From assembly GCA_028386065.3 (NCBI GenBank), contig JAKUCV010002119.1, forward strand, positions 1 to 64,000: a stretch of 64,000 bases of DNA. Direction: 5' to 3'. Source of the stretch: Turnera subulata (lineage: Eukaryota > Streptophyta > Magnoliopsida > Malpighiales > Passifloraceae). The translations under genes were made by a program, and so were the position numbers. Positions 44,580-56,103 of this stretch are shown here, in pieces. The notes under the pieces were generated by a model, which made no database searches, was not told where the DNA came from, and worked only from the letters and a program-made list of their open reading frames with translations. How positions within the stretch are numbered: position 1 is the first letter of the stretch; every line of letters begins with the position of its first letter.

Positions 44580-47500
44580 TCAACTAGAGCCTGTCCAGAA
44601 GGAGCTAAGTTTGGAAGCAAGTTTTGCACTCTTGTAGTCTTCTCTAAGCGGAATAAATCTGGATTATCAACCAAATCAAGTCTTTAGAGACGAGCAAATA
44701 ATGACACAAATGTAAACAACCCAAGAATCGCAGGGAAAATGATCACAGAGTATATCTTTACAAACTACTCCGTGCTAAAAAAATGCTCCAGTTAAGTGGT
44801 TGATTAAAGGCATATTTTGACTTCAGTCCACCTTAATACAGTGGTAACTAGATTTTGGACTCTACGATATAGTTTTCCCGAGAATTCAGTATCTATATAG
44901 TTCTGAGCATCTAGCTTTAGCAAGCCAATAGAGAGATATTGAAGTAGTCTTTGGACTAGTTTGTGATACACTAGCCAAGTTAAACTGAAATATCATGTTA
45001 GCATCTCTATACAGGAATTAACACAAAGGAGCAGAATATCGAGTATAAAGAAATTAAAATGGTACATAGACGATACCTTTGAGCATCTTTACGAATACTG
45101 GGGGTACCCTCAACCAATGAAGAGAGACTTTCAGGAGCCACAATAAAAACATTGGCCGTTCTGGAAAAACAAGAATTCAGTCAGTAAATCAAAATAAATT
45201 CTACAAATACGTCGTCTTGTAAACATGAACTTACATGCCCAACAATTCAAACTTCTCATCAACAGAAGGAGCATTAAAACTGCGCACAAATTCTCCATAC
45301 TCTGTTATATCACGTTTCAGTCGTAGTCCTCCACTGAAAAGAAAAGAATAATATAACGAATTACAAAGATGTTGACAAACTAACATTGCTATAGTATTAG
45401 AACCTTCAAGCGGATAAGATTCCAGTACGAAGGGGGCCAATAGGATCAAATAGATTAGAAGAGATCCCTATCTCAAACAGCTGGCATTCGCAGTGCTAGT
45501 AGAACAGGCTTAACCTAAAGGAATCCGGATTTTGACATCACCAGCTATAACCTGCTAAAAGTAACACTTTCAACGATGATTTACTAACACTTTGAATGAT
45601 GATTGGAGCATTTGTCATCTAAGTTTAACTACTCTTTTTGAGCTGTGAAGTATTCAACTTTTGTCCAGAACTAGACCCTCTTACGAGAAACAAAGACAAC
45701 CATAACTGCAAAGGTCAAGAATGACTTTCGGGAAGCAAGACATTTGTCTAAGGTTCAGAACGAACTTATAACATTGAAATATCATAGCAAAGTCTTTTTA
45801 CCTGGGATTAAATGTAAACTTCTGCCAATGATTAAGAAGCCCTTTATGCAAGCGGTTTCCCTGGAATGATAAAAATCACCATATTATGTATGCTATGAAT
45901 TTCAGCACATTTTATTTGCAAAATAAAAAATCATGACTAGCTTAAGTAAAAAATTCTATAAGAATACTTAAATGAATTCCTTAAGATATAGCATCTTACC
46001 AATTCACTAAGGAAGGATTGCTTGTTGAGACCTTCTAGTGCAGTAAATGCAGCCTCAAGTACGCGCGAAAGGTATGCGACAACTCTACCAACAGAAGATA
46101 GAAATCAACATATAAAAATGATCAAAGACAAGTATCATGACAATGAAATTTGGAGGTCCACTGCTGAATGTGAAGGATGGGGCATAGACCAAATAAACTC
46201 ATTATCTCCCCCCTATACCAGTGGATGATGGCTCTCCTCCCAAAAAGGGAGTCTGGAGACTAGTCAGTTGTCCCTATGGGAATGAGTCACTTCTAAGTAT
46301 CCAGTAAAAGTGCTTATGGAACTAACAGAAGTTGTAACTTGTGACAATACTACCACAAAACTGACTGTACTCCACAGTTATCCAAGAACCCCAAGCATAA
46401 TTTTCACTTCATTCAAAACACAAGGTTGTAAGTTTTTGCGCTCCTTCATACCTTGTGCAAGCAGTTGTTGGGCGATGATCAGGAGCCATACCATCATCAG
46501 GTGATCGATAATCAGTTGCCTTCTGTTCAGCTGATAGCAACCGATCAACCTGCAATGAGAATTCATATCATGGAAAACCATAGTCAGTTGCAAAAACAAA
46601 TTCAAATGTTACCAAGTCCAGTATAAAAACGAACAAACCATGGCACCAGACATGATGCAAAACAAGTATAGGCAGAATCGAAGCCGGAGGCATTCCTCCA
46701 GATTCAAGATCAAAGATATAGAAGACTAATGCAAGGAACCAACCTCAGCCATAACAGTTTCAATGCATTGTTGAAGCCCTTTATGAGCAGCAGACTCTGC
46801 AGTAGACATAGCTGCCGCCATTTCTTCACAAGAAGCAGCATGTGCACCATCCACAGGTAATAGGAGCCGGGAAATAGAATTTGTAAAATACTGCAGATCA
46901 GAGATTAAAAGTTAAAGTTCTCAATTGCATCTCAATCATCTTTCATCGCCAAATTTGAGGATAGTCCAAATGTTACTGCAGCTTACTTGCTGAACTATAG
47001 CCACACTACTGCCACAACGCTGTACAGCAACCATGAAAGATCTGAAACTGCTCTCACCAGCTGCAGCAGCAGCTTCTGCCTATACATAAACACCAATCTT
47101 ACTTATGTTAGTAGTTCTTTCTATGCTCTCATGTGCATATATCGTACTGCAGAAAGTACAATGAAAAGGTAAACGATCAGGAAATTACAGCAGATGCTGC
47201 TGCAGCAGCAACTCTTCTGCTAACACTTGTGCCCAGCACAAATCTTTCCCTCAAAGCAGCAGCTTCAGTCAGACCATCACGGGCCCGCTCAAGACCATCT
47301 GTTATGTACTGCCCTACCTAGAAAAAGGAAAATTAATCTTGAGTAACCAACCACTACCAACATTAGTGAATCAAATTACTTAAGCAACTTACTTGATCTA
47401 GCAAGCAAGTAAACACAGCTTTCACATTGGTTGCAAGGGTAGCAGGCTGCAGAAAACCACATTGGAATAGGTCAATGGAAAAAAGAGTAAAATATCTGAA

Positions 47501-50500
47501 ATTTAAAGAAAAAAAAGTTCAAAAGATAAATAATATTAATGTTAAGACTCATTCTGATGGCCAATAAATACTCTGGAGAACCTTCTTAAACTCTTTACAC
47601 AGACCTAAATCCATATTAACCTCACGTGGCTTGAAAGGGGATAGACAATTGGATATCAAAATGAAAAGGGATAAGGAGACAAAACGGTCCAAATGCCTCC
47701 AAAAAATTGAATGTCAACATAAACACATGACCAATCATTAATATCTTTTCACTGAGAAGGATAGTCAAGCAAGCATTCTACATAAAAATCCATAAATCCA
47801 TATAAAGGTATGAGACATGATTGTACGTGATTGTGAAAACAAATATTACTTGAGATGAAAACAAAGCGCATCTTGATATCGCTTCTTCGTTCCAACGCAC
47901 AAATTCCGTCACAACAGTAACAGATATCTGCTGATTGGAAGATGTTACAGAAGCTCCTTTTGAACGCCCAATTGTTCCACTGGACTCAGAAAGCTGCTGG
48001 CTCTCAGCACGTAATTCTTGCATCTACATAAAAAGATAAAATCTGTTGAACTGAAGCTAAATGAGGATCTTATATTTGATAAGGAATGGCATTACTTGGA
48101 GCAAACCTTGGCCTGATATAACTGCCTAAGTGAGGCTTGCTCATGTTCAGGATATTCATCTTTATGAGAGGAAAACAGAGACTCCGTGAGGCCTGTATTC
48201 AAAGAGAAAGCAGTTATTAATGCATAGTCATCTCTATGAGAAGAAAACAGCAGTGAGGTCTGTATTCACAGAGAATGCTGTTATTAATACATGGATGTAC
48301 AGAAAACATCTTCCCATCGCAGAGAAGATAAACTGCAGATAATGCAGATGGCTGAGGAAAAATATAATCTTTTTGTTTCAAATGCCCAGGTTTGATGAAA
48401 ATATTAACTAGGTTATTTCTAGGTTTTATTTTCTCCTAGTTTCATAAGTTTGCATTGCTAGTTTACTAATTGTTTACATTCCCTCGTTCCTTGGTAGACT
48501 AGAAGTCACACTATTACTAGGTTACTTCTAGGTCTAGGAGTACTTTTGAGCCACTAAACGTCTAGATATGCTTATTACGATTGTAATGTTAGAAGATAAT
48601 GCTAGTGCAAATCAATCAATGAAAACGTATATTGTTTTTGGTAGCCTGGTCCAAGACCAACTTCTTACATTCTATGCAACTTGAAAATAAATGGAAGGCT
48701 GCCCTATTCTCAGAATGCATGCTTCGCTTTTTCCTAATTTGGAAAATAAAGTGTGTGGAAGGGCACTTCAGTAGAAGATCACCTTTAACACTTCATCCCA
48801 CGTGAGGAAAATTCTACGTCTTAAATTAATTACCTTCAACATCCAATTCACCACATCCTACCGTTCGCAGATCACGAGCAAGTTCCTGAGTCTTCTCGTA
48901 TGCCACTGCTAGCATTCTAAGATACTGAAGCCTCAAACAAATAGAAATTCAATAAAGATCTGACCCGATCTTTAGTTTGAGCGCAAGTTGAAGTAATAAG
49001 AAATAATTTTAAAACAAATAAGTTTGACTCACTAATAGAAGTCCGCCTTCTTCCATGGAAGGTAAATTCACAAGCGAGGGTTTAACCAACAGCTTGTCCA
49101 ACAGAGCAGTAACTCGCTGCTCCAAAACTCGCTGCAGATGGTTATAACGCATCATAACCATGCAACTTAAATAAAGACATTGAATGGCAATTTGAATTCA
49201 ATATAACAAAGCAGCCTTGAGAAAAAGTTAGAGCCTAGTACCTGGACTAAGATTGACATTACATCGTTCGGTGAAGGAAATACAGCAGTAATCGTTGCTG
49301 CCTCTTTACGGACAGTGTCTGCAGCAGAAAAGGTTATTGTCAAGAAACCATTGGGGAAATTCAACCCTTTCTTTAAGAAGAATGACTATTCTTCAAACCT
49401 GTTATCTCTTTGTACAATGAAGAAAGCCCACGAGAAACATTGTTAGGACTAGCTTGTGAACCCTGATCCCCAAGAACCAATCTAGTGTCTGCATTCATGA
49501 TTTCCACGTCAATGAACATCGGCCGTGTTGCAACATAGTGTTGCATAGCACTAGTTCCCCTATTAAACTGCAATACAGAAGTAATTCAGTGATACCAAAG
49601 GGTAAGATCCTTCACTAGTTGTACAGATCACTGCATAAATGGAAAATTAACCTACTTAAAATTCAATTTGAATGAAGAGGCGCTAAAATTATAGCAGAAA
49701 TAGTGAGTAATACAATCTAAAAATTCAGGGCTTGATTAATACTCCCCCTGTTTCAGTCTGTGCATTCTGACATAAATTTATCGATCCTAGCAAAGCAGGG
49801 AACATAATTACCTGAGACAAAATTTTAGCACATTCAGCCATGGTGGCCAATTCTCTTCTCTGAGATGCTGCATCAAACCGAGACAACAATCTGTTCTCCA
49901 ATTCTGGACGAAAAAAAGAAGAGCCAAAACTTTGTGAACAATGTGTTCTCGATTCTCAAACACATATAGAGTCATCGTATAGGATAAGTGAGCAGCAATT
50001 CCTTATTTTTTAAAGGGGGCTAGCTTCACCCAAACAGATTTTAGTAAAGAGGATGTAGAGAGATAGAGCTTACACGCCAGAAACTTTTATATTGATGCCA
50101 AGTGATCATAAGAAGAGCAATTAGGCAACATAATAAATTACGTCACGACAATACTGAAATTAGTTTGAACAGCCTCGTCTTTACAATCAGCATTTTCCTT
50201 TCACATGGGGACTACATTATTAAAATCTTCAAAAAAATAAAAGAAAGAACAAAGGTCCACCCTTAAGGCCTCTCTCTCAGAGAAAGAAAGAGGTAAGACG
50301 GAATAAACCCTTGAGGCCTCACATTGCACTGGTTATGAGTAAAATTCACATAATATATAAATAGATGGCCATGTTGTGGCAGGGTTGCCAATGCTGCTTC
50401 TCATGTATTATGCACCATACAATAATCAAGTTAAAAATGGGACCTTGGTTACATTACCATTGCAATAATCTTGAAGATTGGCAACTGCAACTTCCAATCC

Positions 50501-52090
50501 TCTGCTAGCAGTAGCATTTCCCACAACAGAGGGTACAGAAATACCTTGTCTCACAATATCTTCCTCAGCAAACGACCCTACATCCCAGAAAAGAAGAGCA
50601 AATTCTTATTTCTGTGGAAGGCATTTTTAAATATTACTGTCAAAGTTAATCATTACTGGAGAAATTCCAACAACCTAAATAAGCTAAATTGGTGAGTACG
50701 ATCTGCGACATGTTAAGGACGATACATGCAACAAAAAATATTAACAGAAGACAAATATCAATCTGGTCAGTTGGTTCGGGAAATTAGTGATAATATCTTA
50801 CGTAGTTTCTGTGCAATTGAAGCAGCCTCTGCAACACGGCTGTCATCCGAAAAAAGAGGTGAAAGTTCCATCAAGTCGCCTGGGCTACCATTAAACTCCA
50901 TCAAGTACTACAGGAATTCAGTTAGCAAGGTGTTATTACATTTCAAACCAAGGAATATAAAGGCAAATAAACCAACTGAGGCTACCTTTATAAGCTCTAT
51001 TGTTTGACTGGCAGTTTCCCTCTGAGCATCTGCACTCTGAATAAGGTATTATAAAGTCAGTGATTGCCCCACAACCGAAAAGAAAAGTAAAGAACACCAG
51101 GCATATAATGATCCTTACCTGCAAATGATCACCTATTTTGGCAGCTGTCTGTCCTACACTAGAAATACGCGAGTCCAACCTTGCAAAGCTATCAAACAAG
51201 CCATCTACACCTTTCTCAAGCTGTAAGGTAAATTAGAGAGCAAACAAATCAAAACTAAATCTACTTTCTCTTTGTAACAGCTTGTGGCTCAATATTTAGC
51301 CCAAAATAAAATGAGTGAAGAAACTTCCCTATCTCTGCTGCACCAAAATAAAAGAATGAACTAACAAACAAACAAATAGAAGAGAGAGCTGGTTTTCAAG
51401 AATCACATAGATTGAGAGTCTTTACACTACTCCAATAGCTATATTTCAATAAATAGGACTCTGACACAACTGAAAGGGGATCCAATACACTGTCTGCCAA
51501 CTAACCTCAGCAAGTGTCTTACGGTGCTTGGAATCTTGTGCAACGACCTCCTTCTTGACATTGTAGAGCCTCCCATCAATCTTCAATACAGAAAGAGAGA
51601 ATGCTAAGCGGGAGCTCTGGATAATTTTGAAATATTTCTCACTCGTGCTCTTTTAGACCTTACCTGTTTTCGAAGGTCAATCAACTCCCTGCAAGAATCT
51701 CTAAATAGAGACAGGAGGCTGTCCACTTCAGGAAATAAAGGAGAAGCTGGAACTTGCGTATGTTTAACTGCATCACTTGCAACCCTTGCATGCCCATTTG
51801 GCAAACCATCACCAGTGCCACCATGCCCGTCAGCCGCGTCTCCATCTTCTTCTTGAAATGATGGGAGGAGATTGTTCACCAAGTTCCCAAACAAAGAATC
51901 GAACGAAAAATCACCCTACAACGAGTTGATGAAAATGACTTAACTGTGTAAGACTATAAACCCACAATATAAACCAGTAAAACCCGTGGCATTGCAGTCT
52001 CGAGTCTATTACCTTAAAGTCCTCTATATCGAGAATGAGCGGGAGGGAGCTAACCGACGCAGTCTTCCTGTGATCTCTACCGTCTTTCAT
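44580..52090 (-). CDS. SEC10: Exocyst complex component SEC10
   Basis: Twenty-four coding exons on the minus strand: 52090-52013, 51915-51664, 51580-51506, 51220-51119, 51036-50986, 50907-50802, 50577-50458, 49903-49812, 49567-49399, 49318-49242, 49131-49033, 48924-48834, 48192-48107, 48023-47850, 47446-47393, 47317-47189, 47079-46987, 46890-46744, 46549-46452, 46084-46000, 45860-45802, 45333-45235, 45160-45077, 44658-44580. They sum to 2499 bp, an unbroken 832 aa, close to plant SEC10 (about 825-830). Landmarks: SSLPLILDIEDFKGDFSFDS, ELEKGVDGLFDSFARL, YLMEFNGSPGDLMELSPLFS, RPMFIDVEIMNADTRLVLGD, SVTVVTEFVRWNEEAISRCA and the C-terminus DAQRFIPLREDYKSAKLASK. SEC10 is a coiled-coil tethering subunit that docks secretory vesicles at the plasma membrane. 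A 5'UTR intron precedes exon 1. Confidence 0.96.
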
Positions 52091-52641
52091 CTGATTAAAA
52101 CAATTCACGTTAGCGCAATATAAGGACAAACTCGTTAAAACTACAAATAGATCACAAGTAACACCGACGATCTCGTAAAACAAAACCCTAGCCAGCTAAT
52201 TGCCTAACAAGAAGCAGAATAACGACTCATAACCATAAACTGATCCATCAACAAACAGGCGTCTACTTAGCTGAGCTCAACATTTTCCCCGAGTAATACT
52301 TTTCTTTCAAATCTACGGCCAATAAAATACTATATTTAAATTCGATTTTTATCTCTAATTTCGCGATAAAGTAACCAGAAACGGAAAACGAATGGAACGG
52401 ATCGAGCTCCCGTTAAGTAGAGCTACTTTGCCCTTAATTACAGCTAACAAACCAGTAAACGGCAACAAATCTACCAAAACTGGGGAAACCTGGTAAACGA
52501 TACTTCTCGGTTACAGTCAATAGAGTCTCTAGTGGCAGTAATAACGAAAGAGATGCAGGAATCCATGAAAAAGAGCAAAAGCCGCGTCGTTTTGGATCGA
52601 GAAGCGAGAATGAGATAAAAGAGTGGAGTGAAAAATGTTAC

Positions 52642-52800
52642 CTCGTCGGTGAAAGAATGAGGAGAAGAGGTGAATCGTGGAGGCGCTCGCTATTGCCGGT
52701 TCCTTCTTCTTCTTTCTATGCGTTTGGTTGGGTAGATCGAAGCTCGAAATGAGAAAAGAATGGAACGGAGAGAGAGAGAGAGAGAGAGAGAGATGAGAGA
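52642..52800 (-). other. SEC10 5'UTR exon and GA/CT microsatellite
   Basis: On the minus strand, pyrimidine-rich sequence ends in a donor (cgacgag|gtaac, near 52641). An acceptor lies directly before the ATG (taatcag|ATG at 52090), so a 5'UTR intron of about 550 bp is likely. The plus-strand (GA)n run at about 52769-52795 would read as (CT)n in the leader or core promoter, a common plant initiator-type element. Confidence 0.5.
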
Positions 52801-53014
52801 GGCAGAAAACAGACTGTTCTTCGACGAAAGCTACAATGAAAAATAAATTTTGTATTTGTTGTGATTACCGTTTTGTCCTTAGGGGGTCTAATGAATTAAA
52901 CTGGACATTCCTTGCATTTAATTTGGTGTTTGGCAGTGTGTTTTGTTTGCACTTTGTAGATGTTGTTGACGCCTGACGGCTCAAGAAATAAATGAAAATT
53001 CTGAGAAGTTGGGC

Positions 53015-53861
53015 AGATTATTGGTATCCTAACCTACATCGGAAGAGAGTGAGAAAGGTCTTTAATATATATATATATTAATATATTTTTTAGAATTAAA
53101 TCAAATTACATTGCATATACCAGTTAGGAGAATCTTAACAATTTACAGCTCATTAGAAGTGAGGAAATTTTGAACATAAGCTCGCCAAAATGAAGAGTTA
53201 CAGTTTGCAGTAACAGGTGCAAACAATAGAAATAAACAACGAGTAGCATTAGTACAAATTGCTATAACAAAACTACCCAGTAAATGTAATATCCCATAAA
53301 TTACATAGATGATGCAATTCAGGGGAGAGAACCCGAGGCTTCAATCCAGCAAAGCCTCTAAACCTCAATTTTATATCACTACAAGCAGCAGCAATAATAC
53401 TATCAGATGACTGAGAGTACTGCATAAAAATTCTTCGATTGCGTTCCCTCCAGAGGTGGGAAATGCAAGTTGTCCAAACAAGACGCAATATTATAGACTG
53501 CAATGAACCCTGTTGGCCATTCTCCAATATTTCTGGTCACAGAACAGACCTGCAATATGCACCAAGTTGTTGACTACCAAATAACCTCAAGCTTAAGCTT
53601 TTGGGCCACGTGGTTTCGGCTCAGCTTTGGAGGTTATTCTGGGCCAGTCAATTACTTGGGGCATTACAAATGGTAGCGGAGCCCATCTCACTCCACTTTC
53701 GGGTGGGCTTGGGCCTTATGGCCCTTCTATCGGGGATTAATACTGAGATTATGATCGGTACGACCCGGTAATCGGGGTGCCACTTTAATATAAATTTGGG
53801 CTCCCCTTGCGAGGACGCGAGGTCCAAAGGAGGGAAGAATGTGATGACCCAAACCCACATC
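53015..53861 (+). mobile_element. Degenerate LTR-retroelement with start-tRNA-like primer site, split by a LINE
   Basis: The stretch 'acctacatcggaagagagtg' opens an LTR-like block that resumes after the LINE at about 53541 ('caagttgttgactaccaaat', 'cttttgggccacgtgg') and ends near 53668. Next comes 'tggtagcggagccc', a worn version of the TGGTATCAGAGC initiator-Met primer-binding site. About 150 bp later there is a purine tract (aaaggagggaagaa), then TGTGATGACCC at 53840, which begins a second related LTR. The 171-bp interior has no coding capacity, as in TRIM-type elements. The second LTR is interrupted by the hAT at 53862 and resumes at 55491. Confidence 0.55.
53060..53540 (-). mobile_element. 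5'-truncated L1-type LINE fragment
   Basis: On the minus strand 53527-53273 is open and reads LVWTTCISHLWRERNRRIFM followed by SSDSIIAAACSDIKLRFRGF. This is the C-terminal tail typical of plant L1 ORF2 proteins, after the reverse transcriptase (zinc-binding RT-associated region). Downstream, minus-strand 3' sequence ends in A/T-rich simple sequence near 53060-53095. Most of ORF2 is missing. It splits the LTR-like block: 'gagagaggtcatgggcatat' is continuous at 55502 but interrupted here. Confidence 0.7.
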
Positions 53862-54560
53862 TAGACCTGGCAAAACGGGTACTGACACGACAACCCGTCA
53901 CGAACCCGACACGAAATTAACAGGTATAGATCAAAGATTTCCGACACGTTTAATTAAATGGGTCGACACGACCCGACACGAAAAATAACAGTTCAGGTCA
54001 CGGGTCAACCTGCGGGTTGGCGGGTTGACCCGCGAACCTGTTTAATTTACACTAACCGGTTACTTCTAGTCTTTTACACAATTACACTTCAGTTTATTTT
54101 TAATTTAAAAAATAAAAAAACCCTAAGCCTTGCCGACACTTCAACAAACAACAGCCTCACAAATCACAATTCACCGTCACTCTTTATCTTCCTCTCAAAC
54201 ACAATTCTCTCAAACTCTCTACCTCTTAAAAACTTAAACACAAAAAATCCAACTCTCTCTCCCTCTGGATCTCATTGTTTGTCGGTGTGGATTTCATCTC
54301 TCCCTCCTTCTCAATCTCACCCCTGGTGTCAATTTCTCTGTGAACCAAAAAGAACCCCAAATCGATCCATCAGGGCTCAGGGCTTGCATGACCCACTTTA
54401 CTGGTGCAGCAAAGGGACGCAACACAACACGGCTACTCACTTGAAAGTTGAAGCTAATCCCAAATCGGCATCTGCTCTGCCTCTCCGGTCCTCCTCGCCG
54501 ATCTTCCAGGAAGCCCCAAATCGAACCGAGCCAAACACCGTCTAACCTATCCTTCACTGG

Positions 54561-54746
54561 TAACGAGATTCAGGTAAATATAAATCCCATTTAAGCTAGT
54601 TTAATTGGAGAAGACAGTGGGATTTTTTGTATAATTAGGGTATAGGAATTTTCTAACGAGATTCAGGTAAAGATAAATCCCATTTAAGCTAGTTTAATTG
54701 GAGAAGACAGTGGGATTTTTTTTATAATTAGGGTATAGGAATTTTC
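54561..54746. repeat. 93-bp tandem duplication inside the hAT element
   Basis: 'taacgagattcaggtaaa'...'gggtatagga' begins at 54561 and at 54654, nearly identical. Confidence 0.85.
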
Positions 54747-55029
54747 ATGCATTCTTTTTGTCCTTCATTTATTAAATTATTTAGAGCCGTTTGTTTTAGC
54801 TAGTTATTGGAATGGTGAATCTCCTGGTTGTATAATTCTTGGATCGACAAGACATTATTTACCGTGTTTGTGATTGTTTTGTTGTATCTATTTCTAATTT
54901 CCATATCAAATTGATTGTATAATATGTGAATGCATTTGGATAAAAATTCCACTCATATTTTCTCTTCTCTTCCCATTTTAGTTATAGCCTTGAAGGGATG
55001 GGACTGGAAATTTCACTTTTCGAATCAAG

Positions 55030-55182
55030 TTGTATTATGTAAGCAGTAGGGATGTAATGTAACTAATTAGTCATTTGTGTTTGTATTATGTAAGCAATAG
55101 GGATGTAATGTAATTAATCAGTCATTTGTGTTTGTATTATGTAAGTAATAGGGATGTAATGTAATTAATCAGTCATTTTTGT
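55030..55182. repeat. Three 51-bp tandem repeats inside the hAT element
   Basis: Units starting 'ttgtattatgtaagca' at 55030, 55081 and 55132 each include 'atagggatgtaatgta' and 'agtcattt'. Confidence 0.88.
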
Positions 55183-55490
55183 TAAATGTATAATTTTCGT
55201 AGACGGGTAAGTAAACAGGTAAATGGGTTGTGTATTTTCTATGTAAAATTTCGTAAACAGGTATTTAAATAGGTAAACGGGTTGTGTAAATGGATACCTA
55301 GATATCGATCTGTAAAGCTAAACAGGTTGAGCAGGTCGACCCGTGATTGACCCGCGATTTGGCGGGTTCGTGTCGACACGACCCGATTATTAATCGTGTC
55401 GTGTTCATGTCGAAGGTTCAATATCTGTTTACCTGTCTGACCCGACACGAACCCGACCCGCGAACACGAATTGCCAGGTCTACCCACATC

Positions 55491-56103
55491 AGAAGAGAGT
55501 GAGAGAGGTCATGGGCATATATGCACCAAGTTGTTGACTACCAAATAACTTCAAGCTTAAGCTTTTGGGCCACGTGGCCCTTGTCTCTATATAAGGAAGA
55601 CTAATTGATGAAGAATGTTAAAGCTGCCAATGGAGAAAGAAATGAATGATTAGTAGCAGCTCTCCTCCTAAGCTTTAGAGTGTTTAAAGATCCTTGTGCC
55701 CTACTTTTAAATCTCTTGAGTGAGTCACTCATGAAGATATCTCGAGAGAGGATTATATCTTAGACAAACTTATGAGTGCTTTGTACTGATTAGTGAGAAG
55801 CAAAGTTACGTTTAGCTTTGAGAGAAGGTTTGCAAGTTGCACCTTGAAAAACTTGTGAGAGACAGGCTTTATTGGTTTAATACGTGAAGAAACCAAATGA
55901 GTGAGGTATGATAGAGGATATCTTACTAGGGAATTAAGAGCAAATCTTAGATTAGCTTTGTGGGTATGAGAGGTTAGAGGTTAGCCTAGGTAAAACCTTG
56001 TATTATAGGTTATTGGTTGATCCTATAAAAACCAAGGTTAGTGAAGGTTAGAAATCTCAAGGTGGACTCCTTGAGTAGTGGAGGTAGTCCTGTGTGGGGA
56101 ACC
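55491..56103 (+). mobile_element. LTR (U3/R-like) remnant continuing after the hAT insertion
   Basis: It continues the LTR begun at 53840: 'agaagagagtgagagaggtc', 'cttttgggccacgtggccct', then 'ctctatataagg' (a TATA box) and about 500 bp of transcribed-leader-like sequence. It is interrupted at 56103 by the solo-LTR-like element and resumes at 59547 ('actataaatcctttgtgtca'). No coding capacity. Confidence 0.6.

Larger units (their letters stand above)
53862..55482. mobile_element. hAT-superfamily element with perfect 12-bp TIRs and 8-bp target duplication
   Basis: It opens TAGACCTGGCAA and closes TTGCCAGGTCTA, exact inverted repeats. It is flanked by the perfect direct repeat CCCACATC (53854-53861, 55483-55490). 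Subterminal regions carry many 'cgggt', 'gacccg' and 'cgacacg' motifs of the kind bound by hAT transposases. No transposase with the hAT dimerisation domain is readable in the 1621 bp; the 195-codon frame at 53958-54545 has no recognisable domain. It is therefore a non-autonomous internally deleted derivative. Removing it rejoins a continuous LTR sequence (gacccaaacccacatcagaa). Confidence 0.92.

Noticed and set aside
53958..54545. 195-codon frame inside the hAT element
   Set aside because: Ser/Thr/Asn/Pro-rich text without hAT transposase motifs, in a clearly non-autonomous element.
55030..55182. CRISPR-like array of regular repeats
   Set aside because: Three 51-bp units are contiguous with no spacers and lie inside a plant transposon.
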